From positions 612,481 to 676,480 of the forward strand of contig NZ_VUOC01000002.1 in the NCBI RefSeq assembly GCF_008386695.1: a stretch of DNA of 64,000 nt. The letters run 5' to 3'. This DNA comes from Chitinophaga agrisoli (GTDB lineage Bacteria > Bacteroidota > Bacteroidia > Chitinophagales > Chitinophagaceae). Positions within the stretch are counted from its first letter, which is position 1. The number at the start of each line of letters is the position of its first letter. This document shows positions 8,883 to 17,995 of the stretch, in pieces. A program made the position numbers and the translations under genes. The notes under the pieces are model-generated. The model had not been told where the DNA came from. It did not search any database and saw only the letters and a list, made by a program, of their open reading frames with translations.

Positions 8883-9487
8883 TATACATTGGTGATCAAC
8901 AGTTCTATTGGTGTATCGCTCAGGCAGTTGATAGTAAACAGCTGCCTGGAATAACCGCCCGGTTCTTGGGCGAAGGCATAATCCCTAACTACCAGGTTGT
9001 ACACATCAAGGTTCTGCAGGTACCAGGAAACAGCCACGAGCGGCACAGGCGCGTCCAACATCTGTTTGAGGGCGTGCGTCTCATCGATGGGGTAATGCTG
9101 GTTAGAGCCGGTTATTATCCCGTTTATCGTTACCTCATAGTCTCCCATGCCGATATACTCCTTTACCGTACCGTCCCTGCCCTGTATGTCCGTAACGATG
9201 ATCTTTTTACTTTGTGCGACTGTTACAAGTACCGTCTGCATGGTGATTGACGGAACCCTACGGATTGTTCCATCTGCAAGCTCGTACCTAATCGCATCAA
9301 AGGTCAAGTCGGTAAATACGGGGGTCCCAAGGCTTGACTTATACAATACCCGGTCTTTCTCGAACGTCTGGTCAATCTTCCCGTCGTAGCTGTTTGGTTT
9401 GGCCGCACTGATTGTTCGAACATTCCCTACATTGTATGCGCGGGTGATCTGATTTACCGTTGTTGATATTATTACCCCTGTAGCCAT
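8882..9487 (-). CDS. tail protein, DUF6046-like
   Basis: I place the start at the MATGV methionine, two bases past the tape-measure stop; a GTT/ATG option five codons earlier would overlap that gene. The 201-residue product looks like the DUF6046 family found next to tape measures in Bacteroidota contractile phages (GxxKxIxVTDIQGRDGTVKEYIGxGDYxVTIxG). Position between tape measure and hub suggests the connecting role of LysM-containing gp43/gp53-type proteins. Confidence 0.6.
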   Translation of the reverse strand: MATGVIISTTVNQITRAYNVGNVRTISAAKPNSYDGKIDQTFEKDRVLYKSSLGTPVFTDLTFDAIRYELADGTIRRVPSITMQTVLVTVAQSKKIIVTDIQGRDGTVKEYIGMGDYEVTINGIITGSNQHYPIDETHALKQMLDAPVPLVAVSWYLQNLDVYNLVVRDYAFAQEPGGYSRQLFTINCLSDTPIELLITNV

Positions 9488-9488
9488 T

Positions 9489-11105
9489 CTATTGCCCTGC
9501 AACTATTTGAGAGTCATTAACAGCACTTAGCAGTGTCTGCACTACCATTTCCTTTACCTTGCCCGATCCCTCTGCCATGTTCTGCGTTTTTACCGTAAAC
9601 TCTTTTACCAGGTTATCAATTTTTATATTGATGCTCACAGACTTGTTGCCGGTGACTTTAGTGGTCTCCTTTGGAGGAGGCGTAACTGGTGGCGTAACCC
9701 CAGTAGGCTTAGTGACTGGTTTTGGCCCGTTGGCTTCCTCTGCTGTAGATTGGGCGAAATCCGCCATCCCCTCGTCGTACCCTTTTTTGAAGGATAGTGC
9801 AAGGTTCTTGGCGCCGTCAAAAACAACAGACTTGGCATCTTCAAACCCTTTGGATATCCGGTTAATATCCATGGTTAACGCCCCCAATACCATTTCCCCG
9901 AATGCCATTAGTACCTTGAACGGGACGACAGTTATCCACTCGAAGAAAGCCTTCATAAACTCCCAAATCCCCCACAGAATGGCCCGGAATGTGCCAAAGT
10001 GGTTGTAGCAGTAAATCGCAGCCGCCACAAGGAGTCCAACGGCCACGATTACCATCCCAATAGGATTGGCTATCATCGCCTCATTCAACAAAACCTGAGC
10101 CCCGGCCCATAACTTCGCAGCGAAGGAAGCCGTCAACATGCCATCACCCAACAGAACTATTGAAGCGTACTGAATGGTCTGCCATATGACATTTATTTTT
10201 GTCCATAATGCTATCCCAATCAGTATGCCCTGATATGTCAGATATGATCCAGCCGCCACCAATACAACCTCCCCGATATCGATGAATAATTGTTTGTTTT
10301 TCACCGACCAGTCCCAGGCATCCCCAAGCACGCCGATTAAATCTCCGAGACGCTCTAAAATCACATCTATAGCGGGCTTCAAATCGTTGAACATCCTTAC
10401 CATCAATTGAAACGTGGCATCCTCCAGGTTGGAAATACTTACAGATGTATTATTTGCCATATTCTCCAAACCCCCTGCATAGATCCCGCCTTCATCGTGT
10501 GCTTTCTTGAGCGACTGTGTGAGCAGCTCGTAACTGATGTCCATTTCCTTTATCTGCTCGATACTCTTGCCGGTAGCTTGGTGCAAAACCTCATAAATGT
10601 TGATTCCAGCAACTGCGAACTGCTTAATATCCTGACTTGTAGCCTTGCCAACGTTCCGAATACCCTGCAGGTTAACAATCATGCCCTCTAACTCAGCATC
10701 GCTGCCGCCGGTCGCCGCTATCGCATTCGCCAGGTCCAGAACTGCTTCCCTGGCATCACTGGCACTCACATTCGCTGCTATTAGAGCCTTATTCGCTGCC
10801 AGAAGGCTTTCAAAGGCAAATGGGGTCTTTGTCGCGTCCTCCATAGTATTCTGAACCACTTCGACTGCTGCGGCGTTGTCTTTAAGCAGGGTTGTTAAGC
10901 CGGTAGTGGCATTTTCAACCTTACTCCCCGCCTCGATCACCTGGTTTATGAACGACATCACTTCATGGACACCGAATGCCGCACCAATAACCCCGCCAAG
11001 GGTAAGCATGGTGCTTTCAAGCCCTTTCGCGGCATCATCAGCATTTTTCAGCTTGCCGCTTAACAGGTCCTCCAACGTTAGCGTATATTCGACGTTCGTG
11101 TTCAT
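9489..11105 (-). CDS. tail tape measure protein
   Basis: 538 residues. An N-terminal region of Mu-F/lambda-type tape measure (TPFAFESLLAANKALIAANV, and a GSDAELEGMIVNLQGI segment) is followed by several hydrophobic stretches (about 285-350) and a Pro/Thr-rich linker. It sets tail length and passes through the tube into the host envelope. The start codon lies directly after the stop of the -1 frame extension of the chaperone gene. It is short for a tape measure, predicting a short tail. Confidence 0.8.
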   Translation of the reverse strand: MNTNVEYTLTLEDLLSGKLKNADDAAKGLESTMLTLGGVIGAAFGVHEVMSFINQVIEAGSKVENATTGLTTLLKDNAAAVEVVQNTMEDATKTPFAFESLLAANKALIAANVSASDAREAVLDLANAIAATGGSDAELEGMIVNLQGIRNVGKATSQDIKQFAVAGINIYEVLHQATGKSIEQIKEMDISYELLTQSLKKAHDEGGIYAGGLENMANNTSVSISNLEDATFQLMVRMFNDLKPAIDVILERLGDLIGVLGDAWDWSVKNKQLFIDIGEVVLVAAGSYLTYQGILIGIALWTKINVIWQTIQYASIVLLGDGMLTASFAAKLWAGAQVLLNEAMIANPIGMVIVAVGLLVAAAIYCYNHFGTFRAILWGIWEFMKAFFEWITVVPFKVLMAFGEMVLGALTMDINRISKGFEDAKSVVFDGAKNLALSFKKGYDEGMADFAQSTAEEANGPKPVTKPTGVTPPVTPPPKETTKVTGNKSVSINIKIDNLVKEFTVKTQNMAEGSGKVKEMVVQTLLSAVNDSQIVAGQ

Positions 11106-11273
11106 CTATTCGTCCATTTGCTTAGTTTGTATCAGCCAAAATCTTAATCGGCCCCACTCCTTTGCTAATTGTTCGTCTGTCATAGCGTCCGGGTCTAAAT
11201 GCAGATAGCAGCGGATATAGGCCTCAATATGGCTTTCTTCGCTGCTATCGCTCGTTATCCGGGAGTCGACTAT
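11106..11273 (-). CDS. -1 frame extension of the tail assembly chaperone (T-like part)
   Basis: Not an independent gene. After the A9 run the -1 frame is open for 55 codons (starting Ile-Val-Asp-Ser) and ends at a TAG immediately before the tape-measure ATG. The extension ends in a segment with LAKEWGRLRFWL, like the T part of lambda gpGT-type chaperones. The fusion product would be about 170 residues. No start codon is expected. Confidence 0.7.
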   Translation of the reverse strand: MVDSRITSDSSEESHIEAYIRCYLHLDPDAMTDEQLAKEWGRLRFWLIQTKQMDE

Positions 11274-11617
11274 TTTTTTTTGAACTGGTTGGTGCTGAGT
11301 TCTATGATTTTAGTAGCAGCTACGCAAGCTCCCAGGAATACCTTGTCATTTTCCGGGCTTTCGCTTAGTATCCGCGGGTCACTTGCTTCTTTTATCAATA
11401 CTGATTCAAGACACTCGCTCGCGGCAGTCATAGGCCCGGTAATGCTTTTATCCAGCACACGCAGCTTGACGATTCGTGGCGGCTCCTTCATGTACCCCAC
11501 GATTTGCTCACCGCCTTCCTCCGTCATAAAGACCAGTGGGTGTATTTTGCAGCCATGTACTTTTTCAAGCTCTTCAGCCCTGGCCTGCACCTGTTCATTA
11601 GTTAGTTTTTCTGACAT
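11270..11617 (-). CDS. tail assembly chaperone (G-like)
   Basis: 115 residues, acidic-basic helical protein without catalytic motif, lying between tail tube and tape measure, where nearly all long-tailed phages encode a chaperone pair. The last codons are Phe-Lys-Lys-Lys-stop, made of a run of nine A bases that allows slippage into a 55-codon extension. The chaperone coats the tape measure during tube polymerisation in known systems; that role is inferred from position and frameshift architecture. Confidence 0.75.
   Translation of the reverse strand: MSEKLTNEQVQARAEELEKVHGCKIHPLVFMTEEGGEQIVGYMKEPPRIVKLRVLDKSITGPMTAASECLESVLIKEASDPRILSESPENDKVFLGACVAATKIIELSTNQFKKK
11273..11281 (-). promoter_or_regulatory. 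slippery A9 frameshift site
   Basis: Nine A residues on the coding strand sit directly before the zero-frame TAG. Slipping back one base turns AAA-TAG into ATA-GTC and opens the extension. The context A-AAA-AAA meets the X-XXY-YYZ rule for -1 ribosomal slippage; polymerase slippage on A9 would give the same product. Confidence 0.7.
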
Positions 11618-11626
11618 AAATTTTGG

Positions 11627-12046
11627 TTATCGTTCAATTGCCGCTATGATGAGCGGTATAGTTACAAGTAGTTTTGAGTCCCCCTGGCTGGCTTCAAGCG
11701 GATCCTCCATGAACTCCACGGACCGCAGAACATCGCGTTCTGTTGTCAATCGGCTTCCCTGGAACACCACCTGAATATCGAACGGGCCAATGGCCAGCGG
11801 GTCACGATCCGGAGAGGCGGCGATAATGCGCTTCCATTCGTCGGTGTACAGCTCTACTGATCCTTCGTACTCATAGTTGCCATACCCCCGGCTTATTGGG
11901 TGTTGCCCAAATCCATAGTTGTTGTCTTTTTTCAACTTACGCTTGTAGCTTATCTTCGTAATGCCGACTACCGGCACGCCGAACATAACCCAGGATATAT
12001 TTGCCCACGAGTAGTTGATTCCGTTTATGAGTGGTGTTGCTGGCAT
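11627..12046 (-). CDS. tail tube protein
   Basis: 139 residues, single beta-rich domain with no motif beyond the tube-like pattern (GISKISYKRK-type strand, YGNYEYEGSVEL strand). It lies right after the sheath gene, the standard place for the tube. Length agrees with tube proteins of 130-170 residues. Confidence 0.7.
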   Translation of the reverse strand: MPATPLINGINYSWANISWVMFGVPVVGITKISYKRKLKKDNNYGFGQHPISRGYGNYEYEGSVELYTDEWKRIIAASPDRDPLAIGPFDIQVVFQGSRLTTERDVLRSVEFMEDPLEASQGDSKLLVTIPLIIAAIER

Positions 12047-12048
12047 TG

Positions 12049-13578
12049 TTAGTTGATTGCGACGTTAAAGCCTATGTTCACCTGAATGTTGCGCGCCGTG
12101 CCGATGGGCACCAGATTGATTGTGATCACCAATAGCTCGGTTTGGAGTACATTTTGGGCAGGATTGATTGCAACCTGGTAGGCGCTTAGCTCACTGTCCC
12201 GTATCATCTGAATCAAATTCACTTCAGAATTCCCCTGAAGTGATGCTATGGTTGTAGCGGCCAATGTGCCGTCAGCGTTGAGCGTCAACGGACCATTCAG
12301 GTCGAATATCAATGAAGTATAAACGCCCCTTGTGGCCTTCTGAATAGTTCTATTGTCATTGATATAGGCGTAATCAGAGGTCCTGGCAATAGCGGTTCTA
12401 TTCTCGTTAAAGAAACTACCCGCAACCCCGACGAACTTCCGCAGGAAAGTATAACACTTGTCCTGAAGGGCCGAAAGCAAGCTATCAGTGACAGTAACAT
12501 CGCTGAACAGCTTCCCGTTGGCGAATGCCAGTGTATCACACTCTACCCCATTGCTGATGTTGAACTTCCGAAGCCAAGCAATACTTTCGCTAACTTTTGC
12601 CAACGAGATGGCCCCAAGGGTCGCCCCAAGGGTCGTGATTGACTTCCCGGTAGTCAGGTATAGTAGAGCGCCCAACGCGGCGCCATCCTGCCCTATAACC
12701 ACACTCACCAGGTTGTCAGACTTAGTGGATAAATCGGTCAGGGTGGAGATATCAGTTACAGCAGCCATATCAGCGGCATAAACCGCGATGATCTCTTTGT
12801 GAGCCGCTACCAGGCTATTACAAACGCCGTGTATCAGGTCAACGTCACTGGCAGAATAGGCTGCACTGTCCTTGTACAGACCAACCTGCCGGATGGTGCC
12901 ATTGGCGTAGTTCTGAATGGTTTGAATCTCAGAAAAGGTGTAAGGAGTCGGTACGGCGAAAAAGCCTACATACAAATTCCCCTGCGGCTGCAGGCGGAAG
13001 TATTCGGAAATGTGATAGTGCCAAACGGCCTGCTTGGAAGCCACCCCGCCGGTAAACTGCGTAAGTGTACCGGCCAGCGTGCCGGATGCTGTGGCCGTAA
13101 GTGGAGTGCCACTGTTAAAGAACACCCCCATACCTCGCCGGGCAACAATGGTAACCGTAGCTGTATTCGCTTCAGCTGAATACCCGTGCGTGTTCGTCCC
13201 TGCGTTTATGATCGCTGTAATGGCGGTCGCTATAGCGTTAACTGTTGTTTCCGCCGCCGTTTTGGTGTACGTGCCAAGATTGACAGTTACGCCAAGAGGC
13301 TCGGCAACAGTAAATCCAACCGTGTCCCCATTCACCCCGATTGCAGTAACCAGATAGGAACCTTCTGCTGCCGTTTCATCGCTGTAATTAGCCAGTATCC
13401 CAGCAGCTTCTGCGTCCTCGACGCTGAAAAATTGCTTTATCCGGCTGGTTGTAGTAAATCCAGACGGTAAAGAGCCATTAACGCAATAGAACACCAGGCC
13501 GGAAATGTGATCCTGACCGGCAAGTGGGCGACCTAAGCCGCCCTGTCCTAAAACGAAACGAATGTTATTAAGCGCCAT
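12049..13578 (-). CDS. contractile tail sheath protein (DUF2586)
   Basis: 509 residues. It matches DUF2586, the sheath family of Bacteroidota phages, by its N-terminal beta strands, a hypervariable threonine/alanine-rich insertion (about 95-170) and a C-terminal handle region. The sheath surrounds the tube and contracts at injection. Its presence shows a myovirus-type phage. Adjacent to the tube gene. Confidence 0.8.
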   Translation of the reverse strand: MALNNIRFVLGQGGLGRPLAGQDHISGLVFYCVNGSLPSGFTTTSRIKQFFSVEDAEAAGILANYSDETAAEGSYLVTAIGVNGDTVGFTVAEPLGVTVNLGTYTKTAAETTVNAIATAITAIINAGTNTHGYSAEANTATVTIVARRGMGVFFNSGTPLTATASGTLAGTLTQFTGGVASKQAVWHYHISEYFRLQPQGNLYVGFFAVPTPYTFSEIQTIQNYANGTIRQVGLYKDSAAYSASDVDLIHGVCNSLVAAHKEIIAVYAADMAAVTDISTLTDLSTKSDNLVSVVIGQDGAALGALLYLTTGKSITTLGATLGAISLAKVSESIAWLRKFNISNGVECDTLAFANGKLFSDVTVTDSLLSALQDKCYTFLRKFVGVAGSFFNENRTAIARTSDYAYINDNRTIQKATRGVYTSLIFDLNGPLTLNADGTLAATTIASLQGNSEVNLIQMIRDSELSAYQVAINPAQNVLQTELLVITINLVPIGTARNIQVNIGFNVAIN

Positions 13579-13590
13579 GATTGTCTTTTG

Positions 13591-13983
13591 TTAAGCGGAT
13601 ACAGAACGGCCGGTTTCCTCCCAGTTAGCCCCATCGAAGATGAAACTGATGTTCGCCGTCTTCGCTGTGGTCACGGAAAGCGTGCCGGTTGGTAAGAAGC
13701 CAGTGCCGAACGTAGCCACGCGAGTGGTACCATCAGGTATCAGGATGAATGTCATCGTATCGCCCACATAAGGGGCCGTGGTTGACGTACCAACGCCGGC
13801 CGTAAATGTAACGGCACCAGTCAACGTACCTGGTTTAACAAGGGTATACGATTTTGTGGGGGCAATTGCGATTGTAGCTGCAAAATCGGGCGTTAAGTAC
13901 TCGTTAGTGCGAATACGATCCGTATTGTCCTTACCTTGATTGATTACCCCAACGTTATTTGTGAAACGTGCTGTAGTAGCCAT
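13591..13983 (-). CDS. small structural protein, possible head decoration or completion
   Basis: 130 residues, beta-rich with many Thr, Gly and Val, no cysteines. It resembles the short proteins found between capsid and sheath in Bacteroidota phages. The stop is shared with the start of the upstream gene. Function not shown; decoration, or head-tail joining, are possible. Confidence 0.5.
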   Translation of the reverse strand: MATTARFTNNVGVINQGKDNTDRIRTNEYLTPDFAATIAIAPTKSYTLVKPGTLTGAVTFTAGVGTSTTAPYVGDTMTFILIPDGTTRVATFGTGFLPTGTLSVTTAKTANISFIFDGANWEETGRSVSA

Positions 13984-14345
13984 TATTTCTGTTTTTTGTC
14001 TTTCTTGGAATCGGGTTCAGTCGGTTCAGCAGGGGGTGCCGGCGAGCCGTTTTCGCCCTGCTCGGGCTGTGCCGCCGCTTTCAAAGCGTCAATCTCTGAT
14101 TGCAGCGCCTCCTTCTCGATTTGGAGCGAAAGAACCTGATCAGCTAAAGACGTATTCTCCACGCGGAGTGATTCAATCGCCTCGTTTGCTCCTTCCTCCG
14201 GGGCTTCGTATCCCGACATTACCTCATCCCTCGTCTTACGGATGGGATGCAGGTCATTAGGCGAAAAGACCCATTCTCCTTTTGTATTCAGGTAAACATG
14301 CTCGATCTCAGGCCTACCCTTTAAGTATTTCCTCAGTGCGTCCAT
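13983..14345 (-). CDS. hypothetical phage protein with coiled coil
   Basis: I start at the MDALRKY methionine, five bases after the capsid stop; the longer reading would run into the capsid gene. 120 residues: an N-terminal globular part (HVYLNTKGEWVF), a coiled coil at about 63-95 with leucine and glutamate heptads, and an acidic Pro-rich then Lys-rich tail. Position between capsid and decoration suggests a head-associated role. No family recognised. Confidence 0.55.
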   Translation of the reverse strand: MDALRKYLKGRPEIEHVYLNTKGEWVFSPNDLHPIRKTRDEVMSGYEAPEEGANEAIESLRVENTSLADQVLSLQIEKEALQSEIDALKAAAQPEQGENGSPAPPAEPTEPDSKKDKKQK

Positions 14346-14349
14346 ATGG

Positions 14350-15360
14350 TTATGCGTTGAAGGATGAAGCAGTAAGAGTTGTGAACAGGAAAATCTGTTT
14401 GGGGAAGCCATACTGAACGTCGTACTTCATCAACCCTTTCAGGAAAAACAGTTCGCTGTTTGCTTGCAGTCGCTGCAGCTGCAACTGATCATCGGAAACA
14501 CTGTTCATGCCCACATACAGATTAGATGACGTGTCCATCAGGCCTTCACAGAACAAGATGGTATCATCCGCCATGCCTGCCAGTGGTACAATCTCGTATC
14601 CCTTAAACTTGTTGATGCCCCTTTCGGTAGTATTAACACCTTTGAAGGTCAGAGAAGTAGTGATAAAGGTCTGGTAGATCTGTTCTGAGTTGATCGACAT
14701 GAAGAATTTCATTCTCTCGTACCTGGTGGGGCGGCTTAAAAGAGCCTTATTGTTGGTAGCAGCCAGGTTCAACAGGGCATTCATTGCATCCACAATGTTG
14801 TAAACGGAGCCACTGGACGCGGCAGCGCTTAGCGGTAGCGGAGATGGAACCTGGTAGATAGATGAGTCGTTGACCATCTTCTTTAGGAAGCCGTCGAAGA
14901 ACTTCAGCTGACCATTACCGGTAGAACCGGCGGCAGCGGTGTAAGTTGTTGACCCCATCCAGATACCGGTTTCAATGAACTCTAAGGCGCGATTAAGCCC
15001 CATCTGCAGCATGTAGTTCTCAGCCGTTACCGGAAGCTCACGGGCCAGCAGGGTCGGAGAAAGCTGTTCAGCCAACCAGTGTTGTTCAAAGTCACGCGGG
15101 TTAAACTCGGTATACACCATTACATCCAGGGGAGTCAGGGACCGACCATCTATCGTGTAGGTGCCGCTGCTTGTTGGGGTGGCTGTACGGGGCTGTAATG
15201 GATTGGCGAAGTCAATACGGCCGATAGTGTGGGACTTCTTTATCCCGTCCTGCACATACACGGCTCCTTTCTGAATGGTGTCCATTCCGAAAGTTGCAGG
15301 CAGCCAGAAGTAGCTTGCAAAAGTACCGGCATACGCCGTATCACTGATAACTAAAGCCAT
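14350..15360 (-). CDS. major capsid protein
   Basis: 336 residues, following the protease/scaffold gene and preceding tail genes. It has the aromatic, Asn- and Thr-rich pattern of Bacteroidota HK97-type capsids without any catalytic motif, and an N-terminal segment with SDTAYAGTFASYFW that recalls this family. Codon use and abundance-related position are typical. The fold cannot be read from sequence alone. Confidence 0.7.
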   Translation of the reverse strand: MALVISDTAYAGTFASYFWLPATFGMDTIQKGAVYVQDGIKKSHTIGRIDFANPLQPRTATPTSSGTYTIDGRSLTPLDVMVYTEFNPRDFEQHWLAEQLSPTLLARELPVTAENYMLQMGLNRALEFIETGIWMGSTTYTAAAGSTGNGQLKFFDGFLKKMVNDSSIYQVPSPLPLSAAASSGSVYNIVDAMNALLNLAATNNKALLSRPTRYERMKFFMSINSEQIYQTFITTSLTFKGVNTTERGINKFKGYEIVPLAGMADDTILFCEGLMDTSSNLYVGMNSVSDDQLQLQRLQANSELFFLKGLMKYDVQYGFPKQIFLFTTLTASSFNA

Positions 15361-15385
15361 TTTATGGTATTTTTAAAGATTCTTG

Positions 15386-16567
15386 TTACTGTTTTGCGGT
15401 CTTTGCCTTGATCTTAGCCATCAAGCTGAGGGCATTAGTGGGCAGTTCGTTTGCGTCCAACTTGTTTTCGGTCGGAATTACTACGGCTGCTTTGTTTAGT
15501 GGCAATTCTTCCAGTGTAGCCTTGGTATCGTCGAAGTTCTCCGTTGCCTTAACCACCCACTTTGCGATGATCTCTGCATCGTCCTTTATCTTGCCGACCT
15601 TTACAAATCCCTGAATCAGGTTCTTGGCCGCGATTTCCTTGGCTTCTTTTTCGGCGGTGTCCTTAGCGGCTTTCAGCTGGTCGCGTTCGGCTTTCATTTC
15701 GTCGAACTCCTTTTGTTTGGCAGTCAGGCTGGCTTTTACTTGGTCGATCTCCGCAGTCTTTTCATCAAGTGCTTTCTGATGCAGATTAGCAGCGTCCTTC
15801 ACCTGCTTTTCCAAACCGATAACCTGGGCTTCGGCCTTGTCGGCCTTGTCCTGAACGCCCTTAATTGCGTTTACGATGGCATCCTCGGGAACGCCTTCAA
15901 CAAGGCCCAAGGCCATGGTTGTTTTCAGCATATTTGTTGACATTGCTGGTGTTTTTTCGAATTGTTTGTTAAGTATCTTGTTGGCTTCCGACCAGTACAC
16001 TTTTGAGTTGTTCGCAACTGGTTGCAGGCGCTTTTTGTTGTAGTCGCCGCTTAACTCCACCTCATCGCATAGTTTCAAGGCAAATGCCTCGGATGAGTCC
16101 ACGAATGTGGTTCGGTTCATCATCGCGTCACATTGTGTTTCAGACATGCCGCTACGGCTGCAGATCATGGTCACAATGGAGAGCTTCATTTTGTTGATTA
16201 AGTCCGAATTATCGCCGCCAAAGGGGTTATGGTACATCAGTATACCATAGTCGGCCATGATGCGCTTACGGCCCGCCTGAAAGATCACAGCGGCCATACT
16301 TGCGGCAATGCCTACGCAATACGTGTCTACTTTAGTCCGGCTCTTCAGAATTGCGTTGTAGATGGCGTAACCATCCACTACAGAGCCGCCGGGGGAGTTG
16401 ATCCATACTTGGATGCGATCTTTCCCCATCGTGTCCAGGGTGAGAAGCTCCTGTTGAAACAGGTCTCCGATGATTCCAATACCATCAACGTCATCCACGC
16501 CGATATGCCGGTTAATAAGCATTATCGGTTCATCTGCTGACGGATCTATAGTATACACGAAGCTCAT
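15386..16567 (-). CDS. ClpP-type prohead protease fused to a scaffold domain
   Basis: 393 residues from the MSFVYT methionine; an upstream TTG extension is unlikely because it crosses the divergent promoter. Residues 1-180 are a Clp-like serine protease of the S14 family: nucleophile Ser90 in GIAASMAA, His113 in MYHNP, and Asp157 as the likely third residue. Residues 255-345 form a long charged coiled coil, then an acidic C-terminus, which fits a scaffold cleaved during capsid maturation. Such fusions are common in long-tailed phages. The gene lies directly before the capsid gene. Confidence 0.85.
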   Translation of the reverse strand: MSFVYTIDPSADEPIMLINRHIGVDDVDGIGIIGDLFQQELLTLDTMGKDRIQVWINSPGGSVVDGYAIYNAILKSRTKVDTYCVGIAASMAAVIFQAGRKRIMADYGILMYHNPFGGDNSDLINKMKLSIVTMICSRSGMSETQCDAMMNRTTFVDSSEAFALKLCDEVELSGDYNKKRLQPVANNSKVYWSEANKILNKQFEKTPAMSTNMLKTTMALGLVEGVPEDAIVNAIKGVQDKADKAEAQVIGLEKQVKDAANLHQKALDEKTAEIDQVKASLTAKQKEFDEMKAERDQLKAAKDTAEKEAKEIAAKNLIQGFVKVGKIKDDAEIIAKWVVKATENFDDTKATLEELPLNKAAVVIPTENKLDANELPTNALSLMAKIKAKTAKQ

Positions 16568-16583
16568 CTTACTCAAAGATGAG
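16563..16583. promoter_or_regulatory. inverted repeat over the protease start codon
   Basis: CTCATCTT and AAGATGAG pair with a five-base loop; an overlapping TACTCA/TGAGTA palindrome lies inside. The repeat covers the ATG of the minus-strand protease and lies 80 bases before the divergent plus-strand cassette. It may be an operator or an RNA hairpin masking the start. Confidence 0.45.
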
Positions 16584-16661
16584 TAAGTGCTGTCCGGAGG
16601 GGCCGGAAGTGATTCACATTTCGTATATTTGAGGGCCTTGATTCGCAAGGCACAGATAAGA

Positions 16662-16949
16662 ATGGACAAGATCAAGATCTACCACAAATACAACGAGGGG
16701 CTGAAAGGAGGGCGCTTGACTATCTATTACGACAAACGCCCCTTTAGCCTGGAATGGAAGGATTCGCCGCAATCAGAGGCGCATTACGAGGAATGGGGGT
16801 GCGGTCAAATGGATTACTCCAAAGACGCACTAGTTTCAGAGGTGATAGCATATGCTGCTGGGAATGGGGTTAGGCTAACTTCAGACCATTTTGACAACTG
16901 GACTACGCAAGGACTAGATTTCAATTTAAAACAAGGGGCTATATTATAA
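16662..16949 (+). CDS. hypothetical protein, first gene of plus-strand cassette
   Basis: 95 residues. I start at the MDKIKIY methionine because the longer reading runs into the divergent protease leader. Aromatic-rich with charged surface residues; no known family. It begins a group of five short genes that run against the surrounding late operon, so it probably has its own promoter in the 94-base gap from the protease. Confidence 0.6.
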   Translation: MDKIKIYHKYNEGLKGGRLTIYYDKRPFSLEWKDSPQSEAHYEEWGCGQMDYSKDALVSEVIAYAAGNGVRLTSDHFDNWTTQGLDFNLKQGAIL

Positions 16950-16960
16950 AGGCTACAGAA

Positions 16961-17329
16961 TTGCGATATGGTAATATCGTTAAGAACTCGAAAGGGGAGA
17001 CAATACAATTTGACCCGACAGACTACATGCCAAACAGCGAATCTGGGCCACTCATAGCATACAATAAGTTAGAATTTCATCCGGTACCGCTATCTGGCTG
17101 GCTGTTTTGGCTTGGGTATTACACGGATACTATCGATCCTGGCACTCCCCATGAATCTGTACCTTTCTACACTAATGACAGTCAATTAATGCTATACTGG
17201 GATAGTCTTAACCCGATTTGGCAAGGTGTTGAAATGGACCTGCCGTATAATCTGGAATATGTTCACCAGCTGCAGAACCTGTATCACTCTTTAACTGGCG
17301 AGGAGCTGAAAATAACACTTCCTAAATGA
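16961..17329 (+). CDS. hypothetical protein, YVHQLQN-LTGEEL family
   Basis: 122 residues. The C-terminus YVHQLQNLYHSLTGEEL is a signature of a family very common in Bacteroidota phages and mobile elements, function unknown. The N-terminus is Tyr/Asp-rich. It is related to the next gene, which carries the diverged form LHELQRLHLNVTGEEL. Confidence 0.65.
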   Translation: MRYGNIVKNSKGETIQFDPTDYMPNSESGPLIAYNKLEFHPVPLSGWLFWLGYYTDTIDPGTPHESVPFYTNDSQLMLYWDSLNPIWQGVEMDLPYNLEYVHQLQNLYHSLTGEELKITLPK

Positions 17330-17739
17330 TAAAGACATTAGACCTGAGGCCCCACAGCCTCGTCAAGGATAAACGTACTGCGCAGGTGTTAACACTCCAA
17401 CAGGCTAGGCTTAATATCGCATATGAAAACCGTTCACCCATTCCTCCGGTTGACGGGGAATGGACAGATGTAGACCCCGCGCCAATAACGGAGGAATGGC
17501 TAAAGCGACTAGGATTCTCGCCTGACGTAATGCCCACGTCCGTGGATGACAGCGGGTCGCTGTCAGATGGTGACGACTACTGGATATCAGCGAACGAGAA
17601 GTTGGTTATTCGCTTTCAAGAAGGCAAGGCGCACCTGTGGTGGAGATGGTCGGCCACGGCGTTACACGAGCTACAGCGGCTCCACTTAAATGTTACAGGG
17701 GAGGAACTTGAACTAAAAGACCTTAATCATGGAAAGTAA
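17326..17739 (+). CDS. hypothetical protein, second LTGEEL-family paralogue
   Basis: 137 residues. Residues 95-132 include HELQRLHLNVTGEELEL, the same C-terminal signature as the preceding gene, showing an old tandem duplication. An ITEEWLKRLGF segment in the middle is also typical of the family. Start and upstream stop overlap by four bases. Confidence 0.65.
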   Translation: MIKTLDLRPHSLVKDKRTAQVLTLQQARLNIAYENRSPIPPVDGEWTDVDPAPITEEWLKRLGFSPDVMPTSVDDSGSLSDGDDYWISANEKLVIRFQEGKAHLWWRWSATALHELQRLHLNVTGEELELKDLNHGK

Positions 17740-17974
17740 CAACGAGCGTATTTATCGACAGGCACTGGAAAGGATATTGTTAGAGTTAGAGTATGGGGAC
17801 CATGGGGAAATCCCCTGGCCCTTCGTAAACAGGGTCGCCGATATTATGAATGAGTCGGGCATTACCTTAGCGAGTAACGATCGGATAAAAGCCTTAGGGC
17901 TGTTTATTAAGGAGTCGGAGTTGCCGCATACCTCAAACCCTAATACGAATTCTTTGACCCCGCTAAATGTCTGA
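17729..17974 (+). CDS. hypothetical protein
   Basis: 81 residues, helical N-terminal half (about 1-45) with a conserved-looking MNESGI segment, no motif. It overlaps the upstream gene by 11 bases and so is probably translated with it. Function unknown. Confidence 0.5.
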   Translation: MESNNERIYRQALERILLELEYGDHGEIPWPFVNRVADIMNESGITLASNDRIKALGLFIKESELPHTSNPNTNSLTPLNV

Positions 17975-17995
17975 TCTGTAAATAAAAGAACAGTT

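Noticed and set aside
16587-16661. upstream extension of the first cassette gene
   Set aside because: It runs antisense to the protease leader, and the later methionine fits the gap better.
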